Source: Pseudooceanicola nanhaiensis DSM 18065 (GTDB lineage: Bacteria > Pseudomonadota > Alphaproteobacteria > Rhodobacterales > Rhodobacteraceae). Taken from it: a DNA stretch of 64,000 nt. The notes under the pieces were generated by a model, which searched no databases, was not told the origin of the DNA, and worked only from the letters and a program-made list of their open reading frames with translations. Positions 42,683 to 52,048 of the stretch are shown in pieces; positions within the stretch are counted from its first letter, which is position 1; each line of letters starts with the position of its first letter. Both the position numbers and the translations under genes were made by a program. The stretch spans positions 900,288 to 964,287 of the forward strand of contig NZ_JHZF01000011.1 in assembly GCF_000688295.1 (NCBI RefSeq). The letters run 5' to 3'.

Positions 42683-42712
42683 AAAACGCCGCGCCCCTTT
42701 CGGAGCGCGGCG
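42683..42712 (-). terminator. Rho-independent terminator of rne (minus strand)
   Basis: Minus strand: 8-bp stem CGCCGCGC / GCGCGGCG (42705-42712 with 42687-42694) extended by three pairs to a GAAA tetraloop, then TTTTCC. It lies between tusA (plus) and rne (minus) and may also stop tusA transcripts, though there is no T run in that direction. Confidence 0.7.
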
Positions 42713-42738
42713 CATCTTGTGCCGTCCGGTGGCGAGGC

Positions 42739-45405
42739 TCAGCGGCCCAGCGACCACCAGCCGCGGCGTTTCGGCTTCGCCGCCTCTTCGCTCTCGGCGC
42801 TCGAGCTGTCGCCCACGGGTTCCGGGACCCTTTCCTCGGCCTTTTCAGGCTCGGGCGCGGCCTCCGGTGCAGGCTCGGGCGTGGTCTCCGGCTCGCGCTC
42901 GGGCTCCGCCGCCGTCTCCGGCGCGGGCTCGGGCGTCGCCTCCGGCTCGGGAGCCGCCTCCGGCTCCGGTGCGGGTTCTGCCTCGGCAACCGGCTCGGGC
43001 GCGGGTTCCGGCTTCGGCTCGGGTGCGGCCTCCGCGACGGCTTCCGGGCTCACTTCGGGGGCGGCATCCGGGCTGTCGGCGAGCGCGGCGTCCACCGGGG
43101 CCTCGGCCGGGGTTTCCGCCTCGGGCTTCTTCTTGGCGCGCGACCGGGTGCGGGTGCGCTTCGGCTTCGGCGCGGGTTCGGCCTCAGCCTCGGGCGCCGC
43201 GGTTTCGTCCACGGCGCTGTCTTCGGCAGCCGCGGGCGCGTCGGCCTTCACGGCCTCGCCCGACGCGTCCTCGTCATCCGAGCCGGACTCGTCCGAACCG
43301 CCCTCGGCACCGTTTTCGCCCTGGCCGCCCTTCGACTTCCGCCGCCGGCGACGCCGACGCTTCTTCCGGGGCCGGCCGTCGTCGTCCTCGTCCGAGGGGC
43401 GCTCGGACGTGCGCGGTTCGGGGGCCGAGGTCTCTTCTTCCTCGTCCTCCTCGATCTCGACCTCGTCCTCGTAATCCTCCATCAGCGAGGCATCGGCCGA
43501 GATCACCGCGGGCGCGACTTCGCGCACGACACGGGTCGCGGTCTTGAACTTCTCCATCGAGAAATCGGGGCTCACCAGCGTCGGATCGCCCTCGATCCGG
43601 ACCGAGAGGCCATACCGCGCCTCGATCCCCGCGATATGCTCGCGCTTCTGGTTGATCAGGTAGTTGGCGATGCCCACGGGGCATTTCACCAGCACCTCGC
43701 GGGAGCGGCCGCGGGTGCCCTCTTCCTCGATCTGGCGCAGGATCGACAGCGCCATGCTGTCGTCCGAGCGGATCAGGCCGGTGCCGTGGCAGGCGTGGCA
43801 GGGCTGCGTCGTCGCCTCGATCATGCCGGGACGCAGGCGCTGGCGCGACATCTCCAGCAGGCCGAAGCCCGAGATGCGGCCGACCTGGATGCGGGCGCGG
43901 TCGGTCTTGAGCTTGTCCTTCAGCTTCTTCTCGACGGCGGCATTGTTCTTGCGCTCGTCCATGTCGATGAAGTCGATGACGATCAGACCGGCAAGGTCGC
44001 GCAGACGCAGCTGGCGCGCGACCTCCTCGGCCGCCTCCAGGTTGGTCTTGGTCGCCGTCTCCTCGATCGAGCCTTCCTTGGTGGCCCGGCCGGAGTTCAC
44101 GTCGATCGCCACCAGCGCCTCGGTCACGCCGATCACGATGTAACCGCCGGACTTGAGCTGCACGGTCGGGTTGAACATCCCGCCGAGATAGGTCTCGACC
44201 TGGTAGCGCGCGAAGAGCGGCATCTGGTCGACGTAATGTTTCACGTTCTTGGCGTGGGACGGCATGATCATCTTCATGAAGTCCTTGGCGTTGCGGTAGC
44301 CGCGTTCGCCTTCCACCAGAACCTCGTCGATCTCGCGCGAGTAGAGGTCGCGGATCGAGCGCTTGATGAGGTCGCCCTCCTCGTAGATCTTCGCGGGCGC
44401 GATCGACTTGAGCGTCAGCTCGCGGATCTGCTCCCACATGCGCTGGAGGTATTCGTAGTCGCGCTTGATCTCGGTCTTCGTCCGCTTGGCGCCGGCCGTG
44501 CGCACGATGAGGCCCGCGCCCTTCGGCACGTCGATCTCGGTCGCGATCTCCTTCAGCTTCTTGCGGTCGGCGGCGTTGGTGATCTTGCGCGAAATGCCAC
44601 CACCGCGCGCGGTGTTCGGCATCAGCACGCAATAGCGGCCCGCGAGGCTGAGATAGGTGGTCAGAGCGGCGCCCTTGTTGCCGCGCTCTTCCTTGACGAC
44701 CTGCACCAGCAGGATCTGGCGGACCTTGATGACCTCCTGGATCTTGTAGCGCCGCGGCCGGGGCTTGCGCGCGGGCCGGATGTCTTCCTGGTCGTCCTCG
44801 TCCGCGACGCTTTCGATCTCGTCGTCATGGGCCGCGGCGTCGCGCGCCCTGGGCTCATCGTCGTGATGATCGTGGTCGTCGTCGTGGTCGTGGTCGTCCT
44901 CGGCCGGTTCCTCGACCGGAGTTTCCTTCACCGTTTCCATCGGCGAGGCGCCTTCTTCGACCTCGTCGTCGAGGTCGATGGTCTCCATCCCCTCGATGTC
45001 GCCCATGTCGCGGGTGGCGACGGCATCGTCGCCCTCGGTCCGGGCGGGCGCGGCACCGCGGCGGCGGGAGGACCGTTTCTTGTCCTCCTGCTCCTCGCGC
45101 GCCTTCATCGCCTCGGCGTAGGCGCGCTCTTCCTCCATCAGCGCCTCACGGTCGGCGACGGGGATCTGGTAGTAATCGGGATGGATTTCCGAGAAGGCCA
45201 GGAAACCGTGCCGGTTCCCGCCGTAATCGATGAAGGCGGCCTGAAGCGACGGCTCGACCCGCGTGACTTTCGCGAGGTAGATGTTGCCGGCTAGCTGGCG
45301 CTTGTTCTCCGACTCGAAGTCGAATTCCTCGACCTTGTTTCCGTCGACCACCACGACGCGGGTTTCCTCCGCGTGGGTGGCGTCGATAAGCATTTTCTTT
45401 GCCAT
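42739..45405 (-). CDS. rne: Ribonuclease E
   Basis: 888-residue endoribonuclease of the RNase E/G family, core of mRNA decay and rRNA/tRNA processing. The N-terminus [17 protein letters not shown] is canonical, which fixes the start at ATG 45405. The S1 domain is interrupted by a long acidic and His/Asp-rich insertion (about residues 90-200). The catalytic core includes the [10 protein letters not shown] metal site, and the zinc-link CHACHG is near 540. The C-terminal third is low-complexity: acidic and Arg/Lys-rich, then a Pro-Glu-Ala repeat for about 100 residues, ending in GWWSLGR. It likely scaffolds a degradosome and binds RNA. A long leader precedes it (45406-45754). Confidence 0.94.
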   Translation of the reverse strand: MAKKMLIDATHAEETRVVVVDGNKVEEFDFESENKRQLAGNIYLAKVTRVEPSLQAAFIDYGGNRHGFLAFSEIHPDYYQIPVADREALMEEERAYAEAMKAREEQEDKKRSSRRRGAAPARTEGDDAVATRDMGDIEGMETIDLDDEVEEGASPMETVKETPVEEPAEDDHDHDDDHDHHDDEPRARDAAAHDDEIESVADEDDQEDIRPARKPRPRRYKIQEVIKVRQILLVQVVKEERGNKGAALTTYLSLAGRYCVLMPNTARGGGISRKITNAADRKKLKEIATEIDVPKGAGLIVRTAGAKRTKTEIKRDYEYLQRMWEQIRELTLKSIAPAKIYEEGDLIKRSIRDLYSREIDEVLVEGERGYRNAKDFMKMIMPSHAKNVKHYVDQMPLFARYQVETYLGGMFNPTVQLKSGGYIVIGVTEALVAIDVNSGRATKEGSIEETATKTNLEAAEEVARQLRLRDLAGLIVIDFIDMDERKNNAAVEKKLKDKLKTDRARIQVGRISGFGLLEMSRQRLRPGMIEATTQPCHACHGTGLIRSDDSMALSILRQIEEEGTRGRSREVLVKCPVGIANYLINQKREHIAGIEARYGLSVRIEGDPTLVSPDFSMEKFKTATRVVREVAPAVISADASLMEDYEDEVEIEEDEEEETSAPEPRTSERPSDEDDDGRPRKKRRRRRRRKSKGGQGENGAEGGSDESGSDDEDASGEAVKADAPAAAEDSAVDETAAPEAEAEPAPKPKRTRTRSRAKKKPEAETPAEAPVDAALADSPDAAPEVSPEAVAEAAPEPKPEPAPEPVAEAEPAPEPEAAPEPEATPEPAPETAAEPEREPETTPEPAPEAAPEPEKAEERVPEPVGDSSSAESEEAAKPKRRGWWSLGR

Positions 45406-45754
45406 GTGTTCCATTTGCACGTCCGCAAGCGGCCCCGTCCCGGCGGTTGCGCCGGCGGGGCGAGGCATCTCGCATCGTGTCTGTCAGGGGCGATGGCAGC
45501 GGCAGGGCGACCCGGGGTTGTCAGACCCCGTGTTTCGCCTGTGACTATCTCTGCGCGCCTCATCGCGTTTCTTCTCCGGCGGCGGCCTCGTTCATCGGGC
45601 ACGCCACCCGTTCGGTGCCCGCCTTGCCGCCTTTCGGCGGGTCCGGGCATTCATTGCGGCCCCTTGGGACCTGATCGGTCTGTCCCGCCCGCTCCGGCCC
45701 GATGGGGCCCCCGCGGGTGCGGTTCAGCGAAACTCTGCGTCACCTGGGTGACGT
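45406..45754 (-). promoter_or_regulatory. Long structured leader of rne
   Basis: About 350 nt from the proposed start site to the rne start codon. It opens with the hairpin CGTCACC-CA-GGTGACG (45738-45753) and contains further G/C-rich stems, one with the loop GCCGAAAGGC near 45625-45650. It has no believable gene. RNase E autoregulates through its leader in several bacteria; whether this one does is inference. Confidence 0.5.
45738..45753. repeat. Inverted repeat at the rne transcription start
   Basis: CGTCACCTGGGTGACG on the plus strand: 7-bp perfect arms with a 2-nt centre, overlapping the expected start site. May be a 5'-protecting RNA hairpin or a protein site. Confidence 0.45.
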
Positions 45755-45760
45755 TGTGCC

Positions 45761-45790
45761 AGAATAGATGAAATCAACACTTAAGCACAA
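45761..45790 (-). promoter_or_regulatory. Probable rne promoter
   Basis: Minus strand: -35 TTGTGC (45785-45790), 18-nt spacer, -10 TATTCT (45761-45766), in the most A/T-rich part of the 510-bp intergenic region between rne and dctD. Confidence 0.5.
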
Positions 45791-45879
45791 TGCGTAATCT
45801 GCATTTCGGCCTGCGATGACGTGAAACAGCCGACAAAAGCTGAAAGCTTCGGCCAATCCCGACCTGTGGACGCGCTGAC

Positions 45880-45902
45880 GGGCACCCCTGCCAGGGGCGC
45901 CC
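45880..45902 (-). terminator. Terminator-like hairpin after dctD
   Basis: 10-bp stem (45893-45902 with 45880-45889, one G-T wobble) and a 3-nt loop, 13 bp after the dctD stop. No clear T run follows, so termination may need Rho. Confidence 0.45.
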
Positions 45903-45915
45903 GTCTCGCTTTGGA

Positions 45916-47250
45916 TCACAGGTAATCCTGACGCTGCAGCCCGTACTTCGCCATCTTCTCGTTGAGCGTCCGGCGCGGCAGGCAGAGCTCTTCCATGACG
46001 TTGGAGATCGAGCCCTTGTGCCGCCGCATCGTGTTGTCGATCAGCATCCGCTCGAAGGCTTCCACGTATTCCTTGAGCGGCTTGCCTTCGGTGGTGACCA
46101 CGGGCTGCATCTCCTCGTGATCGCTCATCAGGAGCGAGGCGATGGTCCCGGAGCCGCGCCGCGACTGGAGCACCGCGCGTTCGGCCACGTTGATCAGCTG
46201 GCGCACGTTCCCGGGCCAGGGCGCCTGCAGAAGCTGGGCAGCCTCCTGGGCCGTCACCTTGGGCGCGTCGCAGCCGTATTCGTCGGCGAACTGCTCGGAA
46301 AGCTGCGTGAACATCGACAGGATGTCCTCGCCCCGCTGGCGCAGCGGCGGCACGGTGATGCGCAGCGCGGCCAGGCGGTAGAACAGGTCGGGGCGCAGCG
46401 CGTCCTCGCAGGTCTTGTTCGCCTCCTGCATGTTGCAGATGGCCACGATCCGGGTCTCGGACGGGGTGCCCTGCTCGTTGATGACGGACAGAAGCCGCGA
46501 CTGGAGCGTCTCGGACAGCTTCTCGATGTCCTCGAGCACGAGGGTGCCGCCGCGGGCCTCCTCGATCGCGGGCAGCTGGCTGTCCTCGGGCTGCATCGGG
46601 CCGAAGAGCCGCTTTTCCAGCCGCGCCTCGTCCATCGCGCCGCAGGAGACCAGCACGAATTTCTTGCCGGCCCGCGCCCCGACGGCGTGCAGGGCATGGG
46701 CGACCAGCGTCTTGCCGGTCCCGGTCTCGCCGTCGATCAGCACATGGCCGTCCGCCTGGCCCAGATCGAGGATGTCCTCGCGCAGCCGCTCCATCGAGGG
46801 GGACGAGCCGATCAGCTTGTTCATCAGCTGCGAGCCGTCCGAGAGCTCGCGGCGGAGCTGGCGGTTGTCCATCGTCAGCCGGCGGGCGTTGGCGGCCTTC
46901 TTGGCCAGCTCGGTCATCCGGTCGGGGTTGAAGGGCTTCTCGAGGAAATCGAAGGCGCCGATGCGCATCGCTTCCACCGCCATCGGCACGTCGCCGTGAC
47001 CGGTGATCATGATGACCGGCAGGGCCGAGTCGGTGCCCATGATCTTCTTCAGGAACTGCATCCCGTCCATGCCGGGCATCTTGATGTCCGAGATCACGAT
47101 GCCGGGATAATCCGGGCCCAGGACCTTCAGCGCGTCCTCGGCACTGGCGAAGGCCTCGGTGTCGTAGCCGGACAGGGCCAGCCACTGGCTGATCGACTGA
47201 CGCATGTCCTGCTCGTCGTCGACGATCGCGATCTTCATGCTTTTCTGCAT
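45916..47250 (-). CDS. dctD: DctD-like response regulator with degenerate AAA+ domain
   Basis: 444-residue regulator of C4-dicarboxylate uptake type. Receiver domain with Asp55 (VISDIKMPG), AAA+ domain with Walker A GETGTGKT (174-181), and C-terminal FIS-type helix-turn-helix (about 410-435, HKGSISNVMEELCLPRRTLNE). The AAA+ domain is unusual: after RLFG (214-217) the sigma-54 contact loop GAFTGA is absent, and the Walker B region reads LVLEDIE, not L.DEI. It probably does not activate sigma-54 and may act as a sigma-70 regulator. Start ATG 47250 has a GGAG site. It lies 19 bp after dctB. Confidence 0.88.
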   Translation of the reverse strand: MQKSMKIAIVDDEQDMRQSISQWLALSGYDTEAFASAEDALKVLGPDYPGIVISDIKMPGMDGMQFLKKIMGTDSALPVIMITGHGDVPMAVEAMRIGAFDFLEKPFNPDRMTELAKKAANARRLTMDNRQLRRELSDGSQLMNKLIGSSPSMERLREDILDLGQADGHVLIDGETGTGKTLVAHALHAVGARAGKKFVLVSCGAMDEARLEKRLFGPMQPEDSQLPAIEEARGGTLVLEDIEKLSETLQSRLLSVINEQGTPSETRIVAICNMQEANKTCEDALRPDLFYRLAALRITVPPLRQRGEDILSMFTQLSEQFADEYGCDAPKVTAQEAAQLLQAPWPGNVRQLINVAERAVLQSRRGSGTIASLLMSDHEEMQPVVTTEGKPLKEYVEAFERMLIDNTMRRHKGSISNVMEELCLPRRTLNEKMAKYGLQRQDYL

Positions 47251-47269
47251 GGGTGTACTCCGCTCAATC

Positions 47270-49027
47270 CTATTCCGCCGCTTCGATGTCTTCTGACAAG
47301 ATAGGCAGCTGCATCTCGAAAACAGCCCCGCCCGCCGAAGCGTTCCGGGCCGTGAGGCGACCCCCGAGGTCGTTCACGATCCCCGAGGAGATGGCAAGAC
47401 CCAGCCCGACGCCGTCGCCGGGCTGCTTGGTCGTGTAGAACGGCTCGAAGAGCGAGGTCAGATCCTCGATCCCGTGGCCGTTGTCGCGCACCGTCAGCGT
47501 CGCGGTCTCTCCGGCCGAGAGGAACACGTCGATCTGCGGCATCTCGACCGTCTGGGTGGCGTCGATGGCGTTGCGCATCAGGTTGATGATGACCTGCTCG
47601 ATCCGCACCCGGTCGCCCATCACCATCACCGCCCGTTCGGGCACCGCGAGGTTGATCCGCACCTGCCGGCTCTTGAGCTGGGGCTCCATCATCGACAGGG
47701 CCGAATGCACTGCCGCGCCCATGTTCACCGGGGCCAGATCGGCCCCGCCCTTGCGCGCGTAGCTCTTGAGCTGCCGGGTGATCGCGCCCATCCGTTCGAT
47801 CAGGTCGTCGATCCGCTGGAACGAGGACAGGGCCTCGTCCGGCCGGTTGCGGCGCAGAAGAAGCCCCGCCCCTGCGAGATACGTTTTCATGGCCGCAAGC
47901 GGCTGGTTCAACTCGTGGCTCACCGCGGCCGACATCTCCCCCAAGGCTGCCAGTTTCGACGATTGTGCCAGCGTCTGCTCGGCGACGGCGAGGTTCTCCT
48001 GCACACGCTCGCGTTCGGCGATTTCCCGCTGCAAGCGTTCGTTCAACACGCGGAGATCCGCCGACTCGCGCTGGAAGAACGCGCTGCGCAGCGCGTTCTT
48101 GCGGCTGAGCGCATAGAAGGCGAGCGCGAGAAGGATGGCGAAGGCCATGATTTCGGAGGCGATGACGCCGTTCACCCGCTCCCGCACCGAGGCATAGGTG
48201 GTGAAGCTCGTGATCTGCCAGCCGCGGAACGGGATCCGCTGCGACATCCGCATCACCGCCTCGCCGCGCAGGTAGGCATCGGCCGGCAGCGTCGTCCAGT
48301 CGGCCGTGGCCTGGATCGCGCGCTGGATGGCCGAGGCCGGAGGTTCGGCCGCCAGCGCCTCGGCCTCCTGCTTGCCGCGCCAGCGCGGCTCGGTCGCGAG
48401 GATGATGTTGCCGGTCGAATCCGTGACATGCACCGCGTCCGAGATGCCGGCCCAGGCCCGCTCGAACTTCTGCAGATCGACCTCGACGATGACGACGCCG
48501 ACGGCGTTGCCCTGGCTTTCGACCTTGCGCGAATAGGTGAACCGGTAGCCGCCCGCCTCGCGCGGGAGCACCGAGAAGACGGTGCCGTTGGAGCGCAGGG
48601 CATCCACGAAATAAGGCGCCGTGTTGTGCTGTTCGCCGAGCCGGTTCCGGTCGGTGGCCGCCACCGTCCGTCCCTCCCGGTCCAGCAGCATCAGCGAGGC
48701 GGCCCCGATCTCGTCCACGAAGGAGATCAGCCGCTGCGTCGACTGGGTGTAATCCTGCGAGTTCAGCGCGCCGATCAGGGCCGGGTCGCGGCTGAGCAGC
48801 TGCGGCACGATGGAATTCCGCTGCAGCTCGCTCACGAGGTTGCCACCGTAGAGCGCAAGGCGCAGCTCCGCCCGGCTGCGCGTGTTCTGGGTGAAGCGGT
48901 CGGTGAGCATGCGGTTGGTCACGAGCACCACGCCGCAGGCGATGGCGGCGAAGATCAGGAGCGCAACCCGAGCCCGCCACGAGAGCGCCCTGCTGCCCGC
49001 CCGTCCACCTTCTTCCGTCAATGCCAT
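47270..49027 (-). CDS. dctB: C4-dicarboxylate sensor histidine kinase (DctB-like)
   Basis: 585-residue membrane kinase that senses dicarboxylates outside. Transmembrane helices near 22-40 and 280-300 flank a double-PAS (Cache-like) periplasmic domain of about 240 residues. A coiled coil (320-350) leads to the H-box AAVSHELNQPLAAMK (His at about 363) and the ATPase domain with NLMRNAIDA and DNGHGI. The partner is DctD at 45916. The TRAP genes 17 kb away, or other dicarboxylate transporters elsewhere, are candidate targets. Confidence 0.9.
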   Translation of the reverse strand: MALTEEGGRAGSRALSWRARVALLIFAAIACGVVLVTNRMLTDRFTQNTRSRAELRLALYGGNLVSELQRNSIVPQLLSRDPALIGALNSQDYTQSTQRLISFVDEIGAASLMLLDREGRTVAATDRNRLGEQHNTAPYFVDALRSNGTVFSVLPREAGGYRFTYSRKVESQGNAVGVVIVEVDLQKFERAWAGISDAVHVTDSTGNIILATEPRWRGKQEAEALAAEPPASAIQRAIQATADWTTLPADAYLRGEAVMRMSQRIPFRGWQITSFTTYASVRERVNGVIASEIMAFAILLALAFYALSRKNALRSAFFQRESADLRVLNERLQREIAERERVQENLAVAEQTLAQSSKLAALGEMSAAVSHELNQPLAAMKTYLAGAGLLLRRNRPDEALSSFQRIDDLIERMGAITRQLKSYARKGGADLAPVNMGAAVHSALSMMEPQLKSRQVRINLAVPERAVMVMGDRVRIEQVIINLMRNAIDATQTVEMPQIDVFLSAGETATLTVRDNGHGIEDLTSLFEPFYTTKQPGDGVGLGLAISSGIVNDLGGRLTARNASAGGAVFEMQLPILSEDIEAAE

Positions 49028-49155
49028 CCGAAACCCGTCGTTTCCCGTGATACGCGAATTTACGCCGTGGCGGCGCCTCTCTCAAGCCATGGGGGCTATC
49101 AAATGCCGGTCAGCCCGCCCGCGGAGGCGGCGGCATCGGCGGATCTCCTCCGGCC

Positions 49156-49959
49156 TCAGAGAAACCGGAAGCGGCTCTGGCGCAGGAAGGGAAAGGCCGC
49201 GCCGTAGCGCGCCTGCGCCTGTCGCAAGCTCATGGTCTGGGACGGCAGCAGGTAGGCGAGCGCCGGGACATGGCCGCTCGAGGCGTTGGTGCCGTGGGTG
49301 GATTGCAGGAAGGCCGGGAACGAGGCGTCGACCAGTGTCGGGAAACGCTCGGTCACCGTGGAATGGTTGCCGCAATCATAAACCGTCTCGGGCGCCTCGG
49401 CACGGTTGATGTAGGACAGCCCCGCCGAGACGAAGGGATGGCGCCGGTCCCACGCCCGGACGCGGCCATAGAGCCGGCAGAGCCCGACCCCCGAGAGCAG
49501 CGTCAGGCAATGGCCGTCGTAGCGTTCCTGCAGATAGGGGGCGACGCGGTCCGTGAAATCGGTCGAGATCGCATCGTCGTCGTCCAGCCGGAAGGTCAGC
49601 TTCATCCCCTCGGCCGGCCGGAGGCGCGCGACGGCCTCGCGGATGGCGAGGTGGGAGAGGTTCGGCTCGGCCGGGACGACATGCAGATGCGGGACTGCCT
49701 CGGTCAGCGCGTGGAGCCTGTCGACATGCGCCTGCGGCATCGAGGCCGAGGTCAGCAGGATGCCGGTGAAGAGGTCGGGGTTCTGGGCCGCCAGCGACGG
49801 CAGGCAGATCGCCTCGAACAGCTCGAACCTTTGCGCCATCCGCTTCGGCGCGAACAGCATCTCGCGCCGCGCCTCGAGCGACTTGTTCAGGGTGATGGGA
49901 AAGTTGGCGTCGGTGCTCTGGAGGTAGGAGAACCGGACGACGCCGAGCACCCTAGACAT
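49156..49959 (-). CDS. Putative rhamnosyl-/glycosyltransferase family protein
   Basis: 267-residue protein of the family annotated as putative rhamnosyltransferase in Rhodobacterales. The acidic run RLDDDDAIS near residue 135 provides the DxD metal/nucleotide-sugar motif; the N-terminus VVRFSYL and the YINRAEA segment fit the family. No sugar-nucleotide or export genes are nearby. The start ATG 49959 has no strong ribosome site. Donor and acceptor are unknown. Confidence 0.72.
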   Translation of the reverse strand: MSRVLGVVRFSYLQSTDANFPITLNKSLEARREMLFAPKRMAQRFELFEAICLPSLAAQNPDLFTGILLTSASMPQAHVDRLHALTEAVPHLHVVPAEPNLSHLAIREAVARLRPAEGMKLTFRLDDDDAISTDFTDRVAPYLQERYDGHCLTLLSGVGLCRLYGRVRAWDRRHPFVSAGLSYINRAEAPETVYDCGNHSTVTERFPTLVDASFPAFLQSTHGTNASSGHVPALAYLLPSQTMSLRQAQARYGAAFPFLRQSRFRFL

Positions 49960-50025
49960 CGGCGGGCCTCCGACACGCCCGTGCCGCGCGGCCGGTCGCC
50001 GCCTCCCTGCCGGTCACGCTCTCGC

Positions 50026-50694
50026 TCAAGCGGCGACCAGCGCGTCCATGAGGCCGGTGAACATCGCCCGGCCGTCGGTGCCGCCGTGGCCCTCGTCCGC
50101 GGCGCGCTCGGGATGGGGCATCATGCCCAGCACCCGGCGGTTCGCGCTGAGCACGCCCGCGATGTCCCCGGCGGAGCCGTTGGGGTTTTCCGAATATGTG
50201 AAGGCGATGCGGTCCTCGGCCTCGAGCTGCCTCAGCAGTTCGTCGTCCGCCCGGTAGTTGCCGTCGTGATGCGCAATCGGAATCGCCAGTTCGGTCCCCG
50301 CGTTCCAGCCCTGCGTGAAGACGCTGTCCGAGGTCCGGACGGTCAGCGGCACGGTGCGGCAGATGTACTTGAGGTTCGCGTTGCGCAGCAGCGCGCCCGG
50401 CAGCAGCCGCGTCTCGGTCAGGATCTGGAAGCCGTTGCAGACGCCGAGCGCGTAGCCGCCGCGCTCGACATGTTTCTTCAGCTCGGCGCAGATCGGCGAA
50501 TTCGCCGCGATCGCCCCGCAGCGCAGGTAATCGCCGTAGGAGAAGCCGCCCGGCACGCCGACGATGTCGATGCCCTCGGGCAGCGCCGTGTCCTTGTGCC
50601 AGACCATGGAGACCTCGGCCCCCGCGTTCTCGAAGGCGACCTTGAGGTCGCGGTCGCAATTCGATCCGGGGAAGACGAGGACGGCGGCTTTCAT
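50026..50694 (-). CDS. purQ: Phosphoribosylformylglycinamidine synthase, glutaminase subunit PurQ
   Basis: 222-residue class I amidotransferase that supplies ammonia to PurL in purine synthesis. The nucleophile is Cys86 in ALGVCNGFQ and the His-Glu pair is in MPHPERAA near 195. The N-terminus [16 protein letters not shown] is canonical. AGGAG ribosome site before ATG 50694, 16 bp after the alcohol dehydrogenase gene, so they probably share a transcript. PurS, which often precedes purQ, is not here. Confidence 0.95.
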   Translation of the reverse strand: MKAAVLVFPGSNCDRDLKVAFENAGAEVSMVWHKDTALPEGIDIVGVPGGFSYGDYLRCGAIAANSPICAELKKHVERGGYALGVCNGFQILTETRLLPGALLRNANLKYICRTVPLTVRTSDSVFTQGWNAGTELAIPIAHHDGNYRADDELLRQLEAEDRIAFTYSENPNGSAGDIAGVLSANRRVLGMMPHPERAADEGHGGTDGRAMFTGLMDALVAA

Positions 50695-50710
50695 GGGGCG
50701 GCTCCTGTGC

Positions 50711-51748
50711 CTAGCGCGTGAAGTCCGTGATGACCGCCACACCCGGGGGTGTCGGGCCGTTGAAGGCCGCGAGCTCCTTGCCGGTGTCGGACAGCGGAAT
50801 CTCGCGGGCGATGAGCGGGCTCATATCCACCTTTCCCGACGTGATCAATCCGAGCAGCGACGGATAGCGCCACGCGGGCATCCCGCGGGTGCCGTAGAGC
50901 GCGATGTTGCCCTGATAGACGGCGGACATGTTCACGTTCATATGAGCGGTGTGTCCGACCGGCATGCCGACCTGCACGTGGCGGCCCAGCGGACGGAGGC
51001 ACTCGATCGAGGCGTTCACCGTCTGCTCGATCCCGAGCGCCTCGACGCTGACATGGGCGCCGCCGCCGGTGATCTCCTTGATCTGCGCCGCGACGTCGCC
51101 GTCCTTCGCATTGACCGCGGCGTCGATGCCGAGGCCCTTCGCATGCTCGAGCTTCTCCTGCACCACGTCGACGACCACGACATGCGCCCCGAGCGCCCGG
51201 CCCAGGAGCGCCGCGGAGAGGCCGATGCCGCCGGTGCCGTGGACAGCCAGCCATTCGCCGCCCTGCAGGGCCGCCCGCCCCGTCAGCGCGTGCCACGAGG
51301 TCGTGACCCGGCAGCCGAGGCCCGCGGCGAGCGTGGGCGACATGCCCTCGGGCAGGCGTGCGAGGTTGTGGTCGCGCGGGACGGCCACGTATTCGGCGAA
51401 GGCGCCGGGCTGGATGAAGCCGGGCAGCTTCTGGTCGAGGCAGGTGTTCTGCGCGCCCATCTGGCATTGCGGGCAGGACCCGCAGGCGAGGATGAAGGGC
51501 GCGACCAGCACGTCGCCGACCTTCCACGTGGCCGAGGGCCCGGCCTCGACCACCTCGCCGCAATATTCGTGGCCCCCGATCTGGCCCGGCTTCACGCGGG
51601 GATGCTCGCCGGTCCAGCCGTGCCAGTCCGAGCGGCAGACGCCGCAGGCCAGCACCTTCAGGACGACGCCGTCCTCGGGGCATGCGGGATGGGCCACGTC
51701 CTCGATGGACAGGTCCTCGTTATAGGCACGCAGAACGGCGGCTCTCAT
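50711..51748 (-). CDS. Zinc-dependent alcohol dehydrogenase
   Basis: 345-residue medium-chain dehydrogenase that oxidises alcohols or aldehydes with NAD(P). Catalytic zinc ligands Cys38 and His60-Glu61 are visible, the structural zinc cysteines are Cys89, Cys92, Cys95 and Cys103, and the nucleotide motif GTGGIG lies near 170. An AGGAG site precedes ATG 51748. Upstream 300 bp holds no gene and must contain the promoter. Substrate unassigned. Confidence 0.92.
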   Translation of the reverse strand: MRAAVLRAYNEDLSIEDVAHPACPEDGVVLKVLACGVCRSDWHGWTGEHPRVKPGQIGGHEYCGEVVEAGPSATWKVGDVLVAPFILACGSCPQCQMGAQNTCLDQKLPGFIQPGAFAEYVAVPRDHNLARLPEGMSPTLAAGLGCRVTTSWHALTGRAALQGGEWLAVHGTGGIGLSAALLGRALGAHVVVVDVVQEKLEHAKGLGIDAAVNAKDGDVAAQIKEITGGGAHVSVEALGIEQTVNASIECLRPLGRHVQVGMPVGHTAHMNVNMSAVYQGNIALYGTRGMPAWRYPSLLGLITSGKVDMSPLIAREIPLSDTGKELAAFNGPTPPGVAVITDFTR

Positions 51749-52048
51749 GTGGGTACTCCTCCGATAGTTCGGGGACAGGGAGGCAGAGCGCGGCGCGGAA
51801 TGCAAGCGGGATGAACAGAGGCGCGCTTCCCGAGGACGGAACAGGCCCGAAGGGCGCCGGACAAGCGCCGGCCGCTCCGTGTCGTGCGGAGCGCGGCCAT
51901 GTCACGATGGATCGAGAGGCTCCCGGGCCGGCGGGCGCCATCCCACGGCCCGGCGCCGGCCCGGCCCGGGCCCATCGGCGAGGTCGAACGGCGCGAGCAA
52001 CCCGCCCCGCAGGTGCAGGCCGGTCACACGCCCGGCCCGCACCGCCGA
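51749..52048. other. 300-bp gap between argC and the alcohol dehydrogenase
   Basis: Very GC-rich. It must carry the alcohol dehydrogenase promoter, but no convincing -35/-10 pair stands out. A short direct repeat GCGCCGG (51854-51860 and 51865-51871) and several G/C runs are visible. No ORF with family resemblance. Confidence 0.6.

Noticed and set aside
42840-43120. Repetitive DNA in the 3' part of rne, possible tandem repeat or CRISPR-like
   Set aside because: It encodes an in-frame Pro-Glu-Ala-rich tail with irregular units; no constant repeat or spacer length.
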